A stretch of DNA of 42,832 nt. It comes from CAYMAZ01 sp964526285 (lineage in GTDB: Bacteria; Bacteroidota; Bacteroidia; Bacteroidales; DTU049). Position 1 is the first letter of the stretch; every line of letters starts with the position of its first letter. The DNA is taken from the NCBI GenBank assembly GCA_964526285.1, contig CAZGIW010000023.1, positions 1 to 42,832 of the forward strand, written 5' to 3'. The notes under the pieces are model-generated. The model saw nothing but the letters and a program-made list of their open reading frames with translations, was not told the DNA's origin and ran no database searches. The position numbers and the translations under genes were made by a program. Shown here one piece after another: positions 17,821-26,358 of this stretch.

Positions 17821-17828
17821 TATTTTTG
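17821..17828 (+). promoter_or_regulatory. -7 box for the PLD-nuclease gene
   Basis: TATTTTTG matches TAnnTTTG and lies 25 bases before the ATG. The gap from 17641 to here is AT-rich with long T runs. Confidence 0.45.
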
Positions 17829-17852
17829 AAAATCAATATTTAAATATTTTTA

Positions 17853-19043
17853 ATGCATATGAAACTGCTTAATAAAAAATCATTCTATTCTGAATTTGAA
17901 AGATGCTGCAATGACTATTCTTCGTTGAAAATAGCTGTTGCATGGTGCGGTAATCCTGAAAACAAATTGCCTTTTTCCTATTTGGCATCAAACAAAAATC
18001 TGATAGTGGATGTTATTTTAGGGGTTTCTTTTAATCATACTCACCCTAAGGCGATAAACTTTTTTTTGGAAAATAAAATGAATGTCCGTGTGTTCAATGT
18101 GAAAAACACATTGTTCCATCCAAAATGTTACCTGTTTTCAAAAGGCAACAAGCATGCTCTTTTCGTCGGCAGTTCTAATTTTACTTATGGTGGCTTTTTT
18201 GAGAATATTGAAATTAATTTTTTTCAGGAAGGTGTTACATCAGACCAAATACACTCTTTTATTTCTGAATTTAAAAAATGGATGTCTCCAGATTATTCTT
18301 TTGTTCCTACAACTAAATGGCTTGTAGAGTATACTAATTCTTATCTCAATCAACAGAAATTCGAAAAAAAATTCAAGTTAGTTTCTCCTGTTCAGAAAGA
18401 AGAGTCTATTCCAAAATCTAATTGGCTTTCCAAAGCTAATTGGAAATTGTATCTTAATGAGGTAAGAAGCAGGTTGAAAGAAAATGGGCGTGTTGAAGAT
18501 AGGTATATCGATGTTATTGTTTCTGCTAAAAATCAGATTCCAGCTCCCTGGGATTATAAAATATTTGACACTTTAGAAAACAGACGTATTATTGGGGGGA
18601 TAAAACCATATGGTTGGCTTGGACATGTTGCTGCTTCTGGTCATTTTAGAAAATTTATGGTTTCTGCTCCTGTTTCCGAAAAGAAAAAAGTAGTCCAGTC
18701 AATTAACGAAATTTGCAAATTGCAATTTCCCATTAATTATGATATTTTGAAAACTAATCTTGAGATTCTTGTCAATACTAAGCATTCAATAAAAGTGTGG
18801 AGCCGTTTACTTACGCTTCTTCGTCCTGATTTATATTGCACAGTTGCTTCTCCTTCTGTTAGGAAAAATCTATCTAAAACACTTGGCATTTCTCAAGTAG
18901 AAATTGTTTCACTTGATGGATATATTAAATTACTCAAACTTATTCATTCCACTCCTTGGTACAATAGCAAAAAACCAACTGATAAAAAAGAGTACGCTAT
19001 ATGGATAAATAGAGCAGCATTTATGGACGCCATATATTATTAG
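17853..19043 (+). CDS. Phospholipase-D-type nuclease with C-terminal extra domain
   Basis: The N-terminal half of this 396-residue protein has one PLD/HKD active site: FHPKCYLFSKGNKHALFVGS, with H89 and K91, then SSNFTYGGFFENIEIN. A single HPK...GSSN motif is the pattern of BfiI and NgoFVII-type restriction nucleases, which dimerise to form the site. The C-terminal half (from about residue 195) is not recognised; it includes WKLYLNEVRSRLKENGR and WSRLLTLLRPDLYCTVASPS and could be a target-recognition or effector domain. No methyltransferase is adjacent, so it may be a methylation-independent defence nuclease. The start could be M3 (17859). The gene is AT-rich like its neighbours. Confidence 0.72.
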   Translation: MHMKLLNKKSFYSEFERCCNDYSSLKIAVAWCGNPENKLPFSYLASNKNLIVDVILGVSFNHTHPKAINFFLENKMNVRVFNVKNTLFHPKCYLFSKGNKHALFVGSSNFTYGGFFENIEINFFQEGVTSDQIHSFISEFKKWMSPDYSFVPTTKWLVEYTNSYLNQQKFEKKFKLVSPVQKEESIPKSNWLSKANWKLYLNEVRSRLKENGRVEDRYIDVIVSAKNQIPAPWDYKIFDTLENRRIIGGIKPYGWLGHVAASGHFRKFMVSAPVSEKKKVVQSINEICKLQFPINYDILKTNLEILVNTKHSIKVWSRLLTLLRPDLYCTVASPSVRKNLSKTLGISQVEIVSLDGYIKLLKLIHSTPWYNSKKPTDKKEYAIWINRAAFMDAIYY

Positions 19044-19090
19044 GGCTGTTTTTCTTCTCGTTAAATACCAACTTAATTTTCTTTTTTCAT

Positions 19091-19126
19091 ATCACATCAC
19101 ACCCCCCAAACGTCAATCCATGTCGT
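19091..19126 (-). repeat. Island element copy 3 (minus strand)
   Basis: On the minus strand the core reads ACGACATGGATTGACG (14 of 16 matches to the consensus) and then TTTGGGGGG. It is nearly identical to copy 2 over about 25 bases. It lies 48 bases after the PLD-nuclease stop and before the hsdR promoter. Confidence 0.55.
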
Positions 19127-19184
19127 TTGTGCCTCGTTTTTTCTTTTTTCTGTGAAAATCAATTCTATTGAAAGAAAAATAGTG

Positions 19185-19192
19185 TAAATTTG
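19185..19192 (+). promoter_or_regulatory. -7 box for hsdR
   Basis: TAAATTTG matches TAnnTTTG and lies 31 bases before the hsdR ATG. A TTG (19168-19170) sits 14 bases before it, the same spacing as in the island element copies. Confidence 0.55.
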
Positions 19193-19222
19193 AGCCGTAA
19201 ATTCTTTTTCATTTAATTATAT

Positions 19223-21997
19223 ATGGCAAATCAAAACCCAGAGCAAATAGCAAGAGATAGCATTGACAAACAGTTAATTGCTTGTGGCTGGGTTATTCAA
19301 AGCATAAAGCAGATAAATCTGAATGCCGGAATTGGTGTTGCCGTTAAAGAATATTTGACTGATGTTGGTCCTGCTGACTATGTTCTTTTTGTTGATGGAA
19401 AACCTTGTGGCATTATAGAAGCCAAAAGAGAAGAAGAAGGTCACAGAATGAGTGTGCACGAAGGACAAGTTGAAGATTATGCAAACGCCAAACTTAAACA
19501 TCTAAAAAATGAACCTTTGCCTTTTGTGTATATCAGCACTGGTGAAGTCACAAGGTTTACTGATTTCACCGACCCCAAACCAAGAGCAAGAGAGGTTTTT
19601 AGTTTTCACCGACCCGAAACATTAAGAGATTGGGTTAAAAGAGACAAATCACTTCGCAAAAGATTGTTTGATTTACCAGCTCTACAAACTGATGGACTGC
19701 GTGACTGCCAAATTACAGCCATTACAAAACTTGAAACTTCATTTAAGGAAAACCGTCCAAGAGCATTGATTCAAATGGCAACTGGCTCTGGTAAAACTTT
19801 TACGGCAATTACTGCTGTATATCGTTTGTTGAAATTTGCAAAAGCAAAACGTGTTTTATTTTTGGTGGACACCAAAAACTTGGGAGAACAAGCTGAACAA
19901 GAATTTATGTCGTTCGTGCCGAATGACGATAATAGGAAATTCACCGAATTATACAGCGTGCAGCGACTGAAATCAAGCTATATCGCAACCGATAGTCAGG
20001 TTTGTATCAGCACTATTCAGCGTTTGTATTCTATTTTGAAAGGAACGGAATTGGAAGAAAGTGCCGAAGAAGAAAATCCCAACGAACGCAAATATCAACC
20101 GAAAGAAATACCTCCCATTGAATATGATGGAAAAATGCCCATCGAGTTTTTTGATTTCATTGTCATTGACGAATGCCATCGAAGCATTTACAATCTTTGG
20201 AAACAAGTATTAGAATATTATGATGCTTTTGAAGTTGGCTTAACAGCCACACCCGACAAAAGAACCATTGGATACTTTGACCAAAATCTGGTAAGTGAAT
20301 ATTCTCACGAAATGGCGGTTGCTGATGGTGTAAATGTGGGTTACGAAGTTTTTATTATTGACACAAAAGTCACACAACAAGGAGGAACGTTCTGGAAAGG
20401 CGAATACATTGAACATCGTGAACGATTGAGCAGAAAGAAACGAATGGAATTGCAGGATGAAGATGAAGCTTATTCTAAACAACAATTGGATAAGAATGTA
20501 GTAAATCCTAATCAAATAAGAACTATCATTCGCACATTCAAAGAATATTTGCCTACCATTTTCAAAGACCGATACGATTTAAACGGAAATTTTGAAGTGC
20601 CCAAAACCTTAATTTTTGCTAAAACAGACAGTCATGCAAATGATATTATTGACATTGTTAGAGCCGAATTTGCCGAAGAAAATAAATTCTGTAAAAAAAT
20701 AACTTACAATAGCGAAGATCCGAAAAGCACTTTGGCTCAATTTCGAAATGATTACCACCCTCGAATTGCAGTAACTGTTGATATGATTGCCACAGGAACT
20801 GATGTAAAACCCTTGGAATGTTTGCTTTTTATGCGAGATGTGAAAAGCAAAAACTATTTTGAACAAATGAAAGGCAGAGGTACCCGAACTATTGATTTGG
20901 ACAGTTTGAGAAAAGTTACGCCAACAGCAAAATTCACCAAAGACCATTTTGTAATTGTAGATGCAATTGGTGTAACCAAGAGTTTAAAAACCGATAGCCG
21001 ACCTTTGGAAAAGAAACCTGGCGTTCCTTTAAAAGATTTACTGCAAGCCATTGCCGTTGGTGCAAGAGATGAAGAATTATTCACTTCATTAGCCAACCGA
21101 CTGACCCGATTAGACAAACAAATTACCGAAAAAGAAAAAAAGCAATTTGCCGAAAAAGCCAATGGTAAAAGTGTTTCGCAGGTTGTGAAAGAATTATTGA
21201 ATGCTTTTAATCCCGATGTACTGGAAGAAATTGAGAGCAGAGTACAATCCGAAATGGCTGGTGCAGCCCCCGTAGAAATTAAAGCAGAGATTAAAAACCA
21301 AAGCGAAAAATTGCAAAATGAAGCTGCTAAAGTATTTACAGGAGAACTAAACGAATACATTGAAAATGTTCGCAAGGCACATGAACAAAAAATTGACTTA
21401 GCTAATCCCGATGAAGTGATTCATGTTGGTTGGGACAAAGACAACACAAACAAAGCAAATGAAATCATTGACAATTTCTCGGAATGGATGTTAGAAAACA
21501 AAGATGAATTGATGGCTTTGCAAATTTTTTACAATCAACCATTTCGCAGACGTGAATTGACTTACTCCATGATTAAAGAGGTGTTGGAAAAACTCCAAAA
21601 CGACAAACCATCACTTGCCCCGTTAAATGTTTGGAGAGCGTATGAAGCACTGGGACAATGCAACGGCTCACCAAGAAATGAACTGACTGCAATAGTTTCA
21701 CTTATCCGAAAAGTCAGTGGATTAGATACTACATTGACGAGTTATGATAAAATTGTGGACAAGAATTTTCAGGATTGGGTTTTTAGAAAACAAGCAGGCA
21801 CAACCAAGTTCAACGAAGAACAAATGCAATGGCTGAGAATGATAAAAGATTATGTGGTGAATAGTTTTCACATTGACAAAGAAGATTTTGACTTGAATCC
21901 ATTCAATGCACAAGGTGGTTTGGGTAAAATGTGGCAATTGTTTGGTGAAAAGACCGAAGAAATTATTAATGAATTAAATGAAGCATTGGCGGGATAA
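19223..21997 (+). CDS. hsdR: Type I restriction enzyme, R (endonuclease/translocase) subunit
   Basis: The 924-residue subunit translocates and cuts DNA in the HsdR2M2S complex. The N-terminal PD-(D/E)XK nuclease reads GPADYVLFVDGKPCGIIEAK, with D52, E66 and K68. The superfamily 2 helicase motor follows: ATGSGKT (186-192), DECHRS, GLTATP, then IATGTDVKPLECLLFM and QMKGRGTRTI in the second RecA domain. The C-terminal region ends with WQLFGEKTEEIINELNEALAG. All motifs appear intact, so the subunit should be active. It is the first gene of a locus running hsdR, four-helix-bundle gene, hsdS, insertions, hsdM. Confidence 0.96.
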   Translation: MANQNPEQIARDSIDKQLIACGWVIQSIKQINLNAGIGVAVKEYLTDVGPADYVLFVDGKPCGIIEAKREEEGHRMSVHEGQVEDYANAKLKHLKNEPLPFVYISTGEVTRFTDFTDPKPRAREVFSFHRPETLRDWVKRDKSLRKRLFDLPALQTDGLRDCQITAITKLETSFKENRPRALIQMATGSGKTFTAITAVYRLLKFAKAKRVLFLVDTKNLGEQAEQEFMSFVPNDDNRKFTELYSVQRLKSSYIATDSQVCISTIQRLYSILKGTELEESAEEENPNERKYQPKEIPPIEYDGKMPIEFFDFIVIDECHRSIYNLWKQVLEYYDAFEVGLTATPDKRTIGYFDQNLVSEYSHEMAVADGVNVGYEVFIIDTKVTQQGGTFWKGEYIEHRERLSRKKRMELQDEDEAYSKQQLDKNVVNPNQIRTIIRTFKEYLPTIFKDRYDLNGNFEVPKTLIFAKTDSHANDIIDIVRAEFAEENKFCKKITYNSEDPKSTLAQFRNDYHPRIAVTVDMIATGTDVKPLECLLFMRDVKSKNYFEQMKGRGTRTIDLDSLRKVTPTAKFTKDHFVIVDAIGVTKSLKTDSRPLEKKPGVPLKDLLQAIAVGARDEELFTSLANRLTRLDKQITEKEKKQFAEKANGKSVSQVVKELLNAFNPDVLEEIESRVQSEMAGAAPVEIKAEIKNQSEKLQNEAAKVFTGELNEYIENVRKAHEQKIDLANPDEVIHVGWDKDNTNKANEIIDNFSEWMLENKDELMALQIFYNQPFRRRELTYSMIKEVLEKLQNDKPSLAPLNVWRAYEALGQCNGSPRNELTAIVSLIRKVSGLDTTLTSYDKIVDKNFQDWVFRKQAGTTKFNEEQMQWLRMIKDYVVNSFHIDKEDFDLNPFNAQGGLGKMWQLFGEKTEEIINELNEALAG

Positions 21998-22058
21998 AAA
22001 ATGGCAACTACGAAACATTAAACTTAGTTTTTTGGGGACATGTGGGACACGTTGGACG

Positions 22059-22111
22059 AGTCCCAAGAGTCCCAAGAGTCCCAAGAAAATCAACAATGAA
22101 AATCAACAATG
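22059..22111 (+). repeat. Tandem repeats before the four-helix-bundle gene
   Basis: AGTCCCAAG occurs three times in tandem (22059-22085), then AAAATCAACAATG twice (22086-22111). The second 13-base copy contains the ATG of the next gene, and the first contains another ATG in a different frame. GGGAC upstream (about 22035-22045) can pair with the GTCCC repeats, so the leader may fold. Confidence 0.75.
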
Positions 22112-22684
22112 AAAAACGACAACCAAAATACAAAAGGGTTTATTCCAAAACACGGAGGATACCAAAACTTGATTACATATCAGAAGGCAGAAATTATTTA
22201 TGATGGAACAATATACTTTACTAAAAGATTCTTTAAGAAATTTGACCGCACTATAGACCAAATGGTTCAGGCAGCACGAAGTGGAAAGCAGAACATTGTA
22301 GAGGCAAGCATGGCATCAGGTACTTCAAAAGAAATGGAAATAAAACTTACAAATGTAGCTCGTGCAAGTTTAGAAGAGTTGATGATAGATTATAAAGATT
22401 TTCTTAGAGTGAATAAGCTACCCTTGTGGGACAAAGACCACCGCCTATATCAGCGATTTAGTGAAATAAACCGAACACCGAATGCTAATTACGAAACATA
22501 CCAAAAAGCCATAGAAAACGAACAGACAGAGATTTGTGCAAATTCAATGATTTGCTTGATTAACATTGTTAGCTACTTGCTGAACAGACAGCTTAAATCT
22601 TTGGAAAATGCTTTTTTGCAGGAAGGTGGAATGAGAGAGCGTATGACAAGGGCAAGAATTGAACACAGAGAAAAGAATAAATAA
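22109..22684 (+). CDS. Four-helix-bundle suffix-domain protein (S23-like)
   Basis: The 191-residue protein belongs to the family related to 23S rRNA intervening-sequence (S23) proteins. YQNLITYQKAEIIYDGTIYF is the usual helix 1; FDRTIDQMVQAARSGKQNIVEAS the helix-2 signature with AARSxxxNIVEG-like core; then KLTNVARASLEELMIDYKDFL and CLINIVSYLLNRQL for the later helices. Its molecular job is unknown. Genes of this kind are often found inside type I restriction loci, as here between hsdR and hsdS. Tandem repeats run into its start codon. It may be a passenger carried with its leader repeats. Confidence 0.82.
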   Translation: MKNDNQNTKGFIPKHGGYQNLITYQKAEIIYDGTIYFTKRFFKKFDRTIDQMVQAARSGKQNIVEASMASGTSKEMEIKLTNVARASLEELMIDYKDFLRVNKLPLWDKDHRLYQRFSEINRTPNANYETYQKAIENEQTEICANSMICLINIVSYLLNRQLKSLENAFLQEGGMRERMTRARIEHREKNK

Positions 22685-22714
22685 AAAACAGAACCTCATT
22701 AAATACATACCAAT

Positions 22715-22867
22715 ATGGGCATAGTTTTATTTGACTGGAAAAACACCAGCACTACTAAAAAAGCTGTAAATGCTTCATTACCAAATGGTTATTTATTTGA
22801 TGGTTATTTGACTGAAACAACAACTTATCAACATTTCACCCAAATGGTTTATTTGACTGTAAGCTAG
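22715..22867 (+). CDS. Possible small protein, 50 residues
   Basis: An ATG at 22715 opens a 50-codon frame to a TAG at 22865. The product starts MGIVLFDWKNTSTTKKAVNA and has a YLFDGYLTETTTYQHFTQMV stretch. The frame sits alone between the four-helix-bundle gene and hsdS, ending 4 bases before the hsdS ATG, which would allow coupled translation. The YLFDGYLT and VYLTV runs look like an imperfect repeat at DNA level (GGTTATTTGAC and GGTTTATTTGAC). No family recognised; it may be chance. Confidence 0.3.
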   Translation: MGIVLFDWKNTSTTKKAVNASLPNGYLFDGYLTETTTYQHFTQMVYLTVS

Positions 22868-22871
22868 AAAT

Positions 22872-24143
22872 ATGGCAAAAAACAACAACATACCAAAACA
22901 TTGGCAAGTAAAGAAGTTGGGGGAAGTCTGTACATACTCCAAGGGAAAGAAACCTGTTCTTTTAAAAGAAACTAAAACAAATGAATGTTCTGTTCCATAC
23001 ATAAACATAAAAGCATTTGAAAAAGGAATTATCTCCGAGTATACAAATGGTGAGAAATGCAATATCTGCAATGATGATGATTTGTTGATGGTATGGGATG
23101 GTGCAAGATGCGGTTTAATAGGAAAAGCAAAAAAAGGTGCAGTTGGATCTACATTGATGAAAATTCTTCCAAAGGAAAATATTCATAAAGAATACTTATA
23201 TCATTTTATCAGCTCTAAATTTTGGACTTTAAATACCAAACCTAAAGGTGTTGGAATACCTCACATAGAACCAACCATACTTTGGAATTTTGAATTAGTT
23301 GTCCCCCCCCTCCCCGAACAACAAGTCATAGTAGCCAAAATAGAAGCCCTCCTCAGCGAATTAGAAAACGGCAAGCAACAACTGCAAACCGCACAACAGC
23401 AATTAAAAGTGTATAGGCAAAGTTTGTTGAAATGGGCTTTTGAAGGGCGTTTCGGCTACGCTCAACGTCCTCCAAACAGTGTGAAAGATGGAGCATTGCC
23501 GGAGGGCTGGAAATGGGCTAACCTTGGCAGCTACATAGAAAAAATTGAAGCTGGTAAAAGTTTTAAATGTGATGAAAGAACTCCTCAATTAAATGAAGTT
23601 GGTGTTCTAAAAGTAAGTTCAGTAACTTGGAAAGTTTTTAATGAAAATGAAAGCAAAACAGTAATTGATAAAGACAAAATCAATGAAAATTTTTTAATCA
23701 AAATAGGAGATTTTCTATTTAGTAGAGCTAACACTCTTGACCTCATTGGTGCAGCTGTAATTGTTCATTCAGTTGACCTGAAATTAATGCTAAGCGACAA
23801 AACACTAAGGTTTTTGTTTAACAATGAAATTCTAAAACCTTATGTCTTACATTATTTGAGAAGTCAAAAAGGAAGAAGAGAAATTCAAAGACTCTCAACT
23901 GGCAATCAGGAATCAATGAGGAATATTGGTCAAGAGAGAATTAAACAGATTAAAATTCCTCTTCCTACACTTGAAGAACAACAATTCATCGTCTCCGAAC
24001 TCGAATGCAAACTCACGGTTTGCGACAAAATAGAAGAAACCATCAGCCAAAGTTTGCAACAGTCAGAAACTTTGAGGCAGAGTATTTTGAAAAAGGCATT
24101 TGAGGGGAGGCTTGTCAATTACGAATGTTCAATTAAAAATTAA
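22872..24143 (+). CDS. hsdS: Type I restriction enzyme, S (specificity) subunit
   Basis: The 423-residue subunit gives the DNA target of the HsdRMS complex. It has two target-recognition domains (about 6-145 and 208-360), each followed by a conserved helical spacer: PPLPEQQVIVAKIEALLSEL with GKQQLQTAQQQLKVYRQSLL, and PTLEEQQFIVSELECKL with ending LRQSILKKAFEGRL. The two-half design is standard. A run of eight C (23303-23310) at the PPLPEQQ codons is a possible slippage site in an AT-rich gene. The last part of the coding sequence is copied at 25682-25713. The gene ends inside what could be the start of the next frame; I place that start later. Confidence 0.94.
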   Translation: MAKNNNIPKHWQVKKLGEVCTYSKGKKPVLLKETKTNECSVPYINIKAFEKGIISEYTNGEKCNICNDDDLLMVWDGARCGLIGKAKKGAVGSTLMKILPKENIHKEYLYHFISSKFWTLNTKPKGVGIPHIEPTILWNFELVVPPLPEQQVIVAKIEALLSELENGKQQLQTAQQQLKVYRQSLLKWAFEGRFGYAQRPPNSVKDGALPEGWKWANLGSYIEKIEAGKSFKCDERTPQLNEVGVLKVSSVTWKVFNENESKTVIDKDKINENFLIKIGDFLFSRANTLDLIGAAVIVHSVDLKLMLSDKTLRFLFNNEILKPYVLHYLRSQKGRREIQRLSTGNQESMRNIGQERIKQIKIPLPTLEEQQFIVSELECKLTVCDKIEETISQSLQQSETLRQSILKKAFEGRLVNYECSIKN

Positions 24144-24162
24144 AAATTTTGGAGTTAAAAAT

Positions 24163-25113
24163 ATGACTACTGCAAATAGTAAATATCCTGAATTTATCAA
24201 TTCTCAAATTGAGAATTTATACATCTATGGAATTCGAATTCCGCATGAAATTTTAGCCGAAATTCTTCAACTGCCTCGCCATGAATTAATATCCGATTTG
24301 GAATTGGTGTTGCAGGATGCTGTTGTGAGATACGACTATTTTCGTGAGATAGAATGGAAGGAAGAAAAAAATCATTTTCCGCTTCATGCAATCTTTCTGT
24401 TAATGGAATTGAATGCCACTGAGAGTTTAGACAAGATTTTTCATTTTCTTGGTGGTGATGATGATATGTTGGAGTTTTGGATAGGCGATCATATAACTAT
24501 GACTATCTGGCAATGTTTTTACAAACTCGGATTTCATAACACGGTTCGGTTCAAGGAGTTTTTAACAAAGCCCTACACCAATACGTATAGTAAAGTCTCT
24601 GTTTCAACCGCTTTGGCACAAGTGGCATTGCATAATCCCGAAAAAAAGGATGAAATTGAAAACCTGTATCATGAGGTTCTTCATTATTTTGCAGAACTTA
24701 CAGACCCAGACATAATAGATGACATTGACACTGAATTTATAGCTTTGGTTATATGTGATATTATTGACTGCAGGTTTTCAGGTCTTTTGCCGGTAATAGA
24801 AAAATTATATGAACAGTCGTATGTGGCTTTAGGGGTTGTTGGAACTTATGAAAGTGTTGAAAAATCTATAAACAGCATGTATAGATTCGATGAGAGAAGA
24901 GAGATTTTTAATATTTTTGAACTTTATCAGGATATACTCGATAACTGGTATGGGTATAATCGGGAAAAACATGACAAGCATCATGACCAAATTGAATTAC
25001 CTGATTATGAGCAGCAAAACACCCCTTATCAGAATTCGCCCAAAATTGGCAGAAACGAACTATGTCCCTGTGACAGCGGAAAAAAATATAAAAAATGTTG
25101 CTTAAATAAATAA
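24163..25113 (+). CDS. DUF1186-like protein with C-terminal SEC-C zinc motif
   Basis: From ATG 24163 the protein is 316 residues. The N-terminal region begins MTTANSKYPEFINSQIENLY and is helical with many acidic residues, matching DUF1186-type proteins (GIRIPHEILAEILQLP, FPLHAIFLLMELNA, FLGGDDDMLEFWIGDH). The end is a clear SEC-C zinc-binding motif, IGRNELCPCDSGKKYKKCC, which in SecA-type proteins binds zinc and partner proteins. An earlier in-frame ATG at 24100 would overlap hsdS by 44 bases. With the next gene it forms a pair lying between hsdS and a duplicated piece of hsdS. Function unknown; an inserted accessory module is likely. Confidence 0.8.
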   Translation: MTTANSKYPEFINSQIENLYIYGIRIPHEILAEILQLPRHELISDLELVLQDAVVRYDYFREIEWKEEKNHFPLHAIFLLMELNATESLDKIFHFLGGDDDMLEFWIGDHITMTIWQCFYKLGFHNTVRFKEFLTKPYTNTYSKVSVSTALAQVALHNPEKKDEIENLYHEVLHYFAELTDPDIIDDIDTEFIALVICDIIDCRFSGLLPVIEKLYEQSYVALGVVGTYESVEKSINSMYRFDERREIFNIFELYQDILDNWYGYNREKHDKHHDQIELPDYEQQNTPYQNSPKIGRNELCPCDSGKKYKKCCLNK

Positions 25114-25117
25114 AAAA

Positions 25118-25669
25118 ATGGCAAAAGTAAATCCTGAGATTATTTCGAAAATTGAAAAGTTGTCAAAAAAAGAACTTGAAAAATTGGTGCTTAAGGCAGC
25201 ATCAAAAGACAAAAGTTTTCACGATTATCTATTCGTAAATTTTGCTGATAAAGATTTTGGAGAAAATGACTTATTTAAAGAAGCTAAATCAGATATTCAT
25301 AAGTTGTTTTTTAAATCGTACAAAGGCTATTCGCCCCAGTTGCAAAGCGCAAACATGTTAAGTGCCTGCATTAAACGCATAAATGAGTTCTCAAAAATAT
25401 GTAAAAACAAAAACCTTGAAGCCGATTTGCTTGTTTTTGTCCTTGACGAAGCTTTTACCCATGACCCCGCTTTTTTTGGTACATGTTTTACCAATTTCGA
25501 TTATAAAGCAGGCCTTATTCTAAAACGACTTATAACACTTGTTACTAAAAAACTTCATGAAGATTATCTGGCAGACTACAAAGAGAAAATCAATATTTAT
25601 CTTTCACGTTTAAAAAGCACATCAAGTCATCTTGATTTTATTTATCATTTACCCGAAAAGATTGATTAA
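25118..25669 (+). CDS. Unrecognised protein, 183 residues
   Basis: The protein is soluble, lysine-rich and mainly helical. It begins MAKVNPEIISKIEKLSKKEL, and the N-terminal LSKKELEKLVLKAASKD resembles the start of DUF6155-like proteins. Later parts include SANMLSACIKRINEFSKIC, DLLVFVLDEAF and YKAGLILKRLITLVTKKLHED. No catalytic motif is visible. The ATG lies 4 bases after the SEC-C gene stop, so the two are very likely co-expressed and act together. Both sit inside the segment bracketed by the hsdS 3'-end repeats. Confidence 0.7.
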   Translation: MAKVNPEIISKIEKLSKKELEKLVLKAASKDKSFHDYLFVNFADKDFGENDLFKEAKSDIHKLFFKSYKGYSPQLQSANMLSACIKRINEFSKICKNKNLEADLLVFVLDEAFTHDPAFFGTCFTNFDYKAGLILKRLITLVTKKLHEDYLADYKEKINIYLSRLKSTSSHLDFIYHLPEKID

Positions 25670-25670
25670 T

Positions 25671-25748
25671 ATGAATATTATGCAGAGTATTTTGAAAAAA
25701 GCGTTTGAGGGGAAATTGATAAATAATATAATTGAGAAATTAAATTAA
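25671..25748 (+). pseudogene. Duplicated 3' end of hsdS
   Basis: This reads MNIMQSILKKAFEGKLINNI and ends IEKLN, which is the HsdS C-terminal tail. Bases 25682-25713 match 24077-24108 inside hsdS at 30 of 32 positions. The fragment is two bases after the 25118 gene and 4 bases before the DUF4062 gene. It is probably the original hsdS end, displaced when the two-gene segment 24163-25669 entered or when hsdS recombined. Confidence 0.75.
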
Positions 25749-25752
25749 TATA

Positions 25753-26358
25753 ATGGAAAAAAACGGAAAAGCAGCTCCTGAACGAAAGGTGAAAGTCATG
25801 GTAGGTTCAACTGTGTATGGGTTTGAAGATCAGTTGTCACAAATTATTGCCCAGCTGAACACTTTAGGTTATGATGTGCTTAATTCTTATTCTGGAAGCA
25901 TCAAAGTAAACCCTCACTTGTCAAATTTGGATAATTGCCTGAAGGCTGTAGCAGAATGTGATTTGTTTTTGGGCATTATTCGGCCTTATTGTGGCACAGG
26001 TAATATTGGAGAAAAGAACATTACGTTTGAAGAAATAAAAGAAGCCATACGATTAAAAAAACCATACTGGTTTCTTGTGCATCGGGATGTGGTTTTTACT
26101 CGCCTACTTTTAAAGAAAATGAAGCTCAAAAGTGGTGATGAACTGATATTTACTGATAATCGGCTTTTTGACAAACTTTCAATAGAAATGTATGAGTTTG
26201 TTATAAAGAACCATATTCCTGTTACACTACGCAATGGTAACTGGGCGCAGGAATTTTATCGCTTAGATGAAATGATGGTTTATATCAATGCACAATTTAC
26301 CGACAAAGATTTTATCAATGAAGTTATGAACCCTAAAAATAACAACGATGGAAAATAG
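25753..26358 (+). CDS. DUF4062 domain protein
   Basis: The 201-residue protein opens, after a short basic lead, VKVMVGSTVYGFEDQLSQII, the typical DUF4062 start (V-S-S-T-x-x-D-h). CLKAVAECDLFLGIIRPYCG and NITFEEIKEAIRLKKPYWFLVHRD are the second and third conserved blocks, with the EI/EY Glu that recalls nucleoside deoxyribosyltransferase and TIR-like folds. Such domains are frequent in defence and STAND-type proteins and may sense or process nucleotides. Here it stands alone and overlaps the AlbA_2 gene by 11 bases, so the two are translationally coupled. They probably work as a pair inside the type I locus. Confidence 0.8.
   Translation: MEKNGKAAPERKVKVMVGSTVYGFEDQLSQIIAQLNTLGYDVLNSYSGSIKVNPHLSNLDNCLKAVAECDLFLGIIRPYCGTGNIGEKNITFEEIKEAIRLKKPYWFLVHRDVVFTRLLLKKMKLKSGDELIFTDNRLFDKLSIEMYEFVIKNHIPVTLRNGNWAQEFYRLDEMMVYINAQFTDKDFINEVMNPKNNNDGK

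Noticed and set aside
17627..17836. Minus-strand lysine-rich frame between the RES and PLD genes
   Set aside because: It overlaps the RES gene end, is made of low-complexity A/T-rich codons and covers the promoter of the PLD gene.
24100..24162. Upstream start for the SEC-C protein
   Set aside because: It would overlap hsdS by 44 bases, and the added residues follow hsdS tail DNA in another frame.
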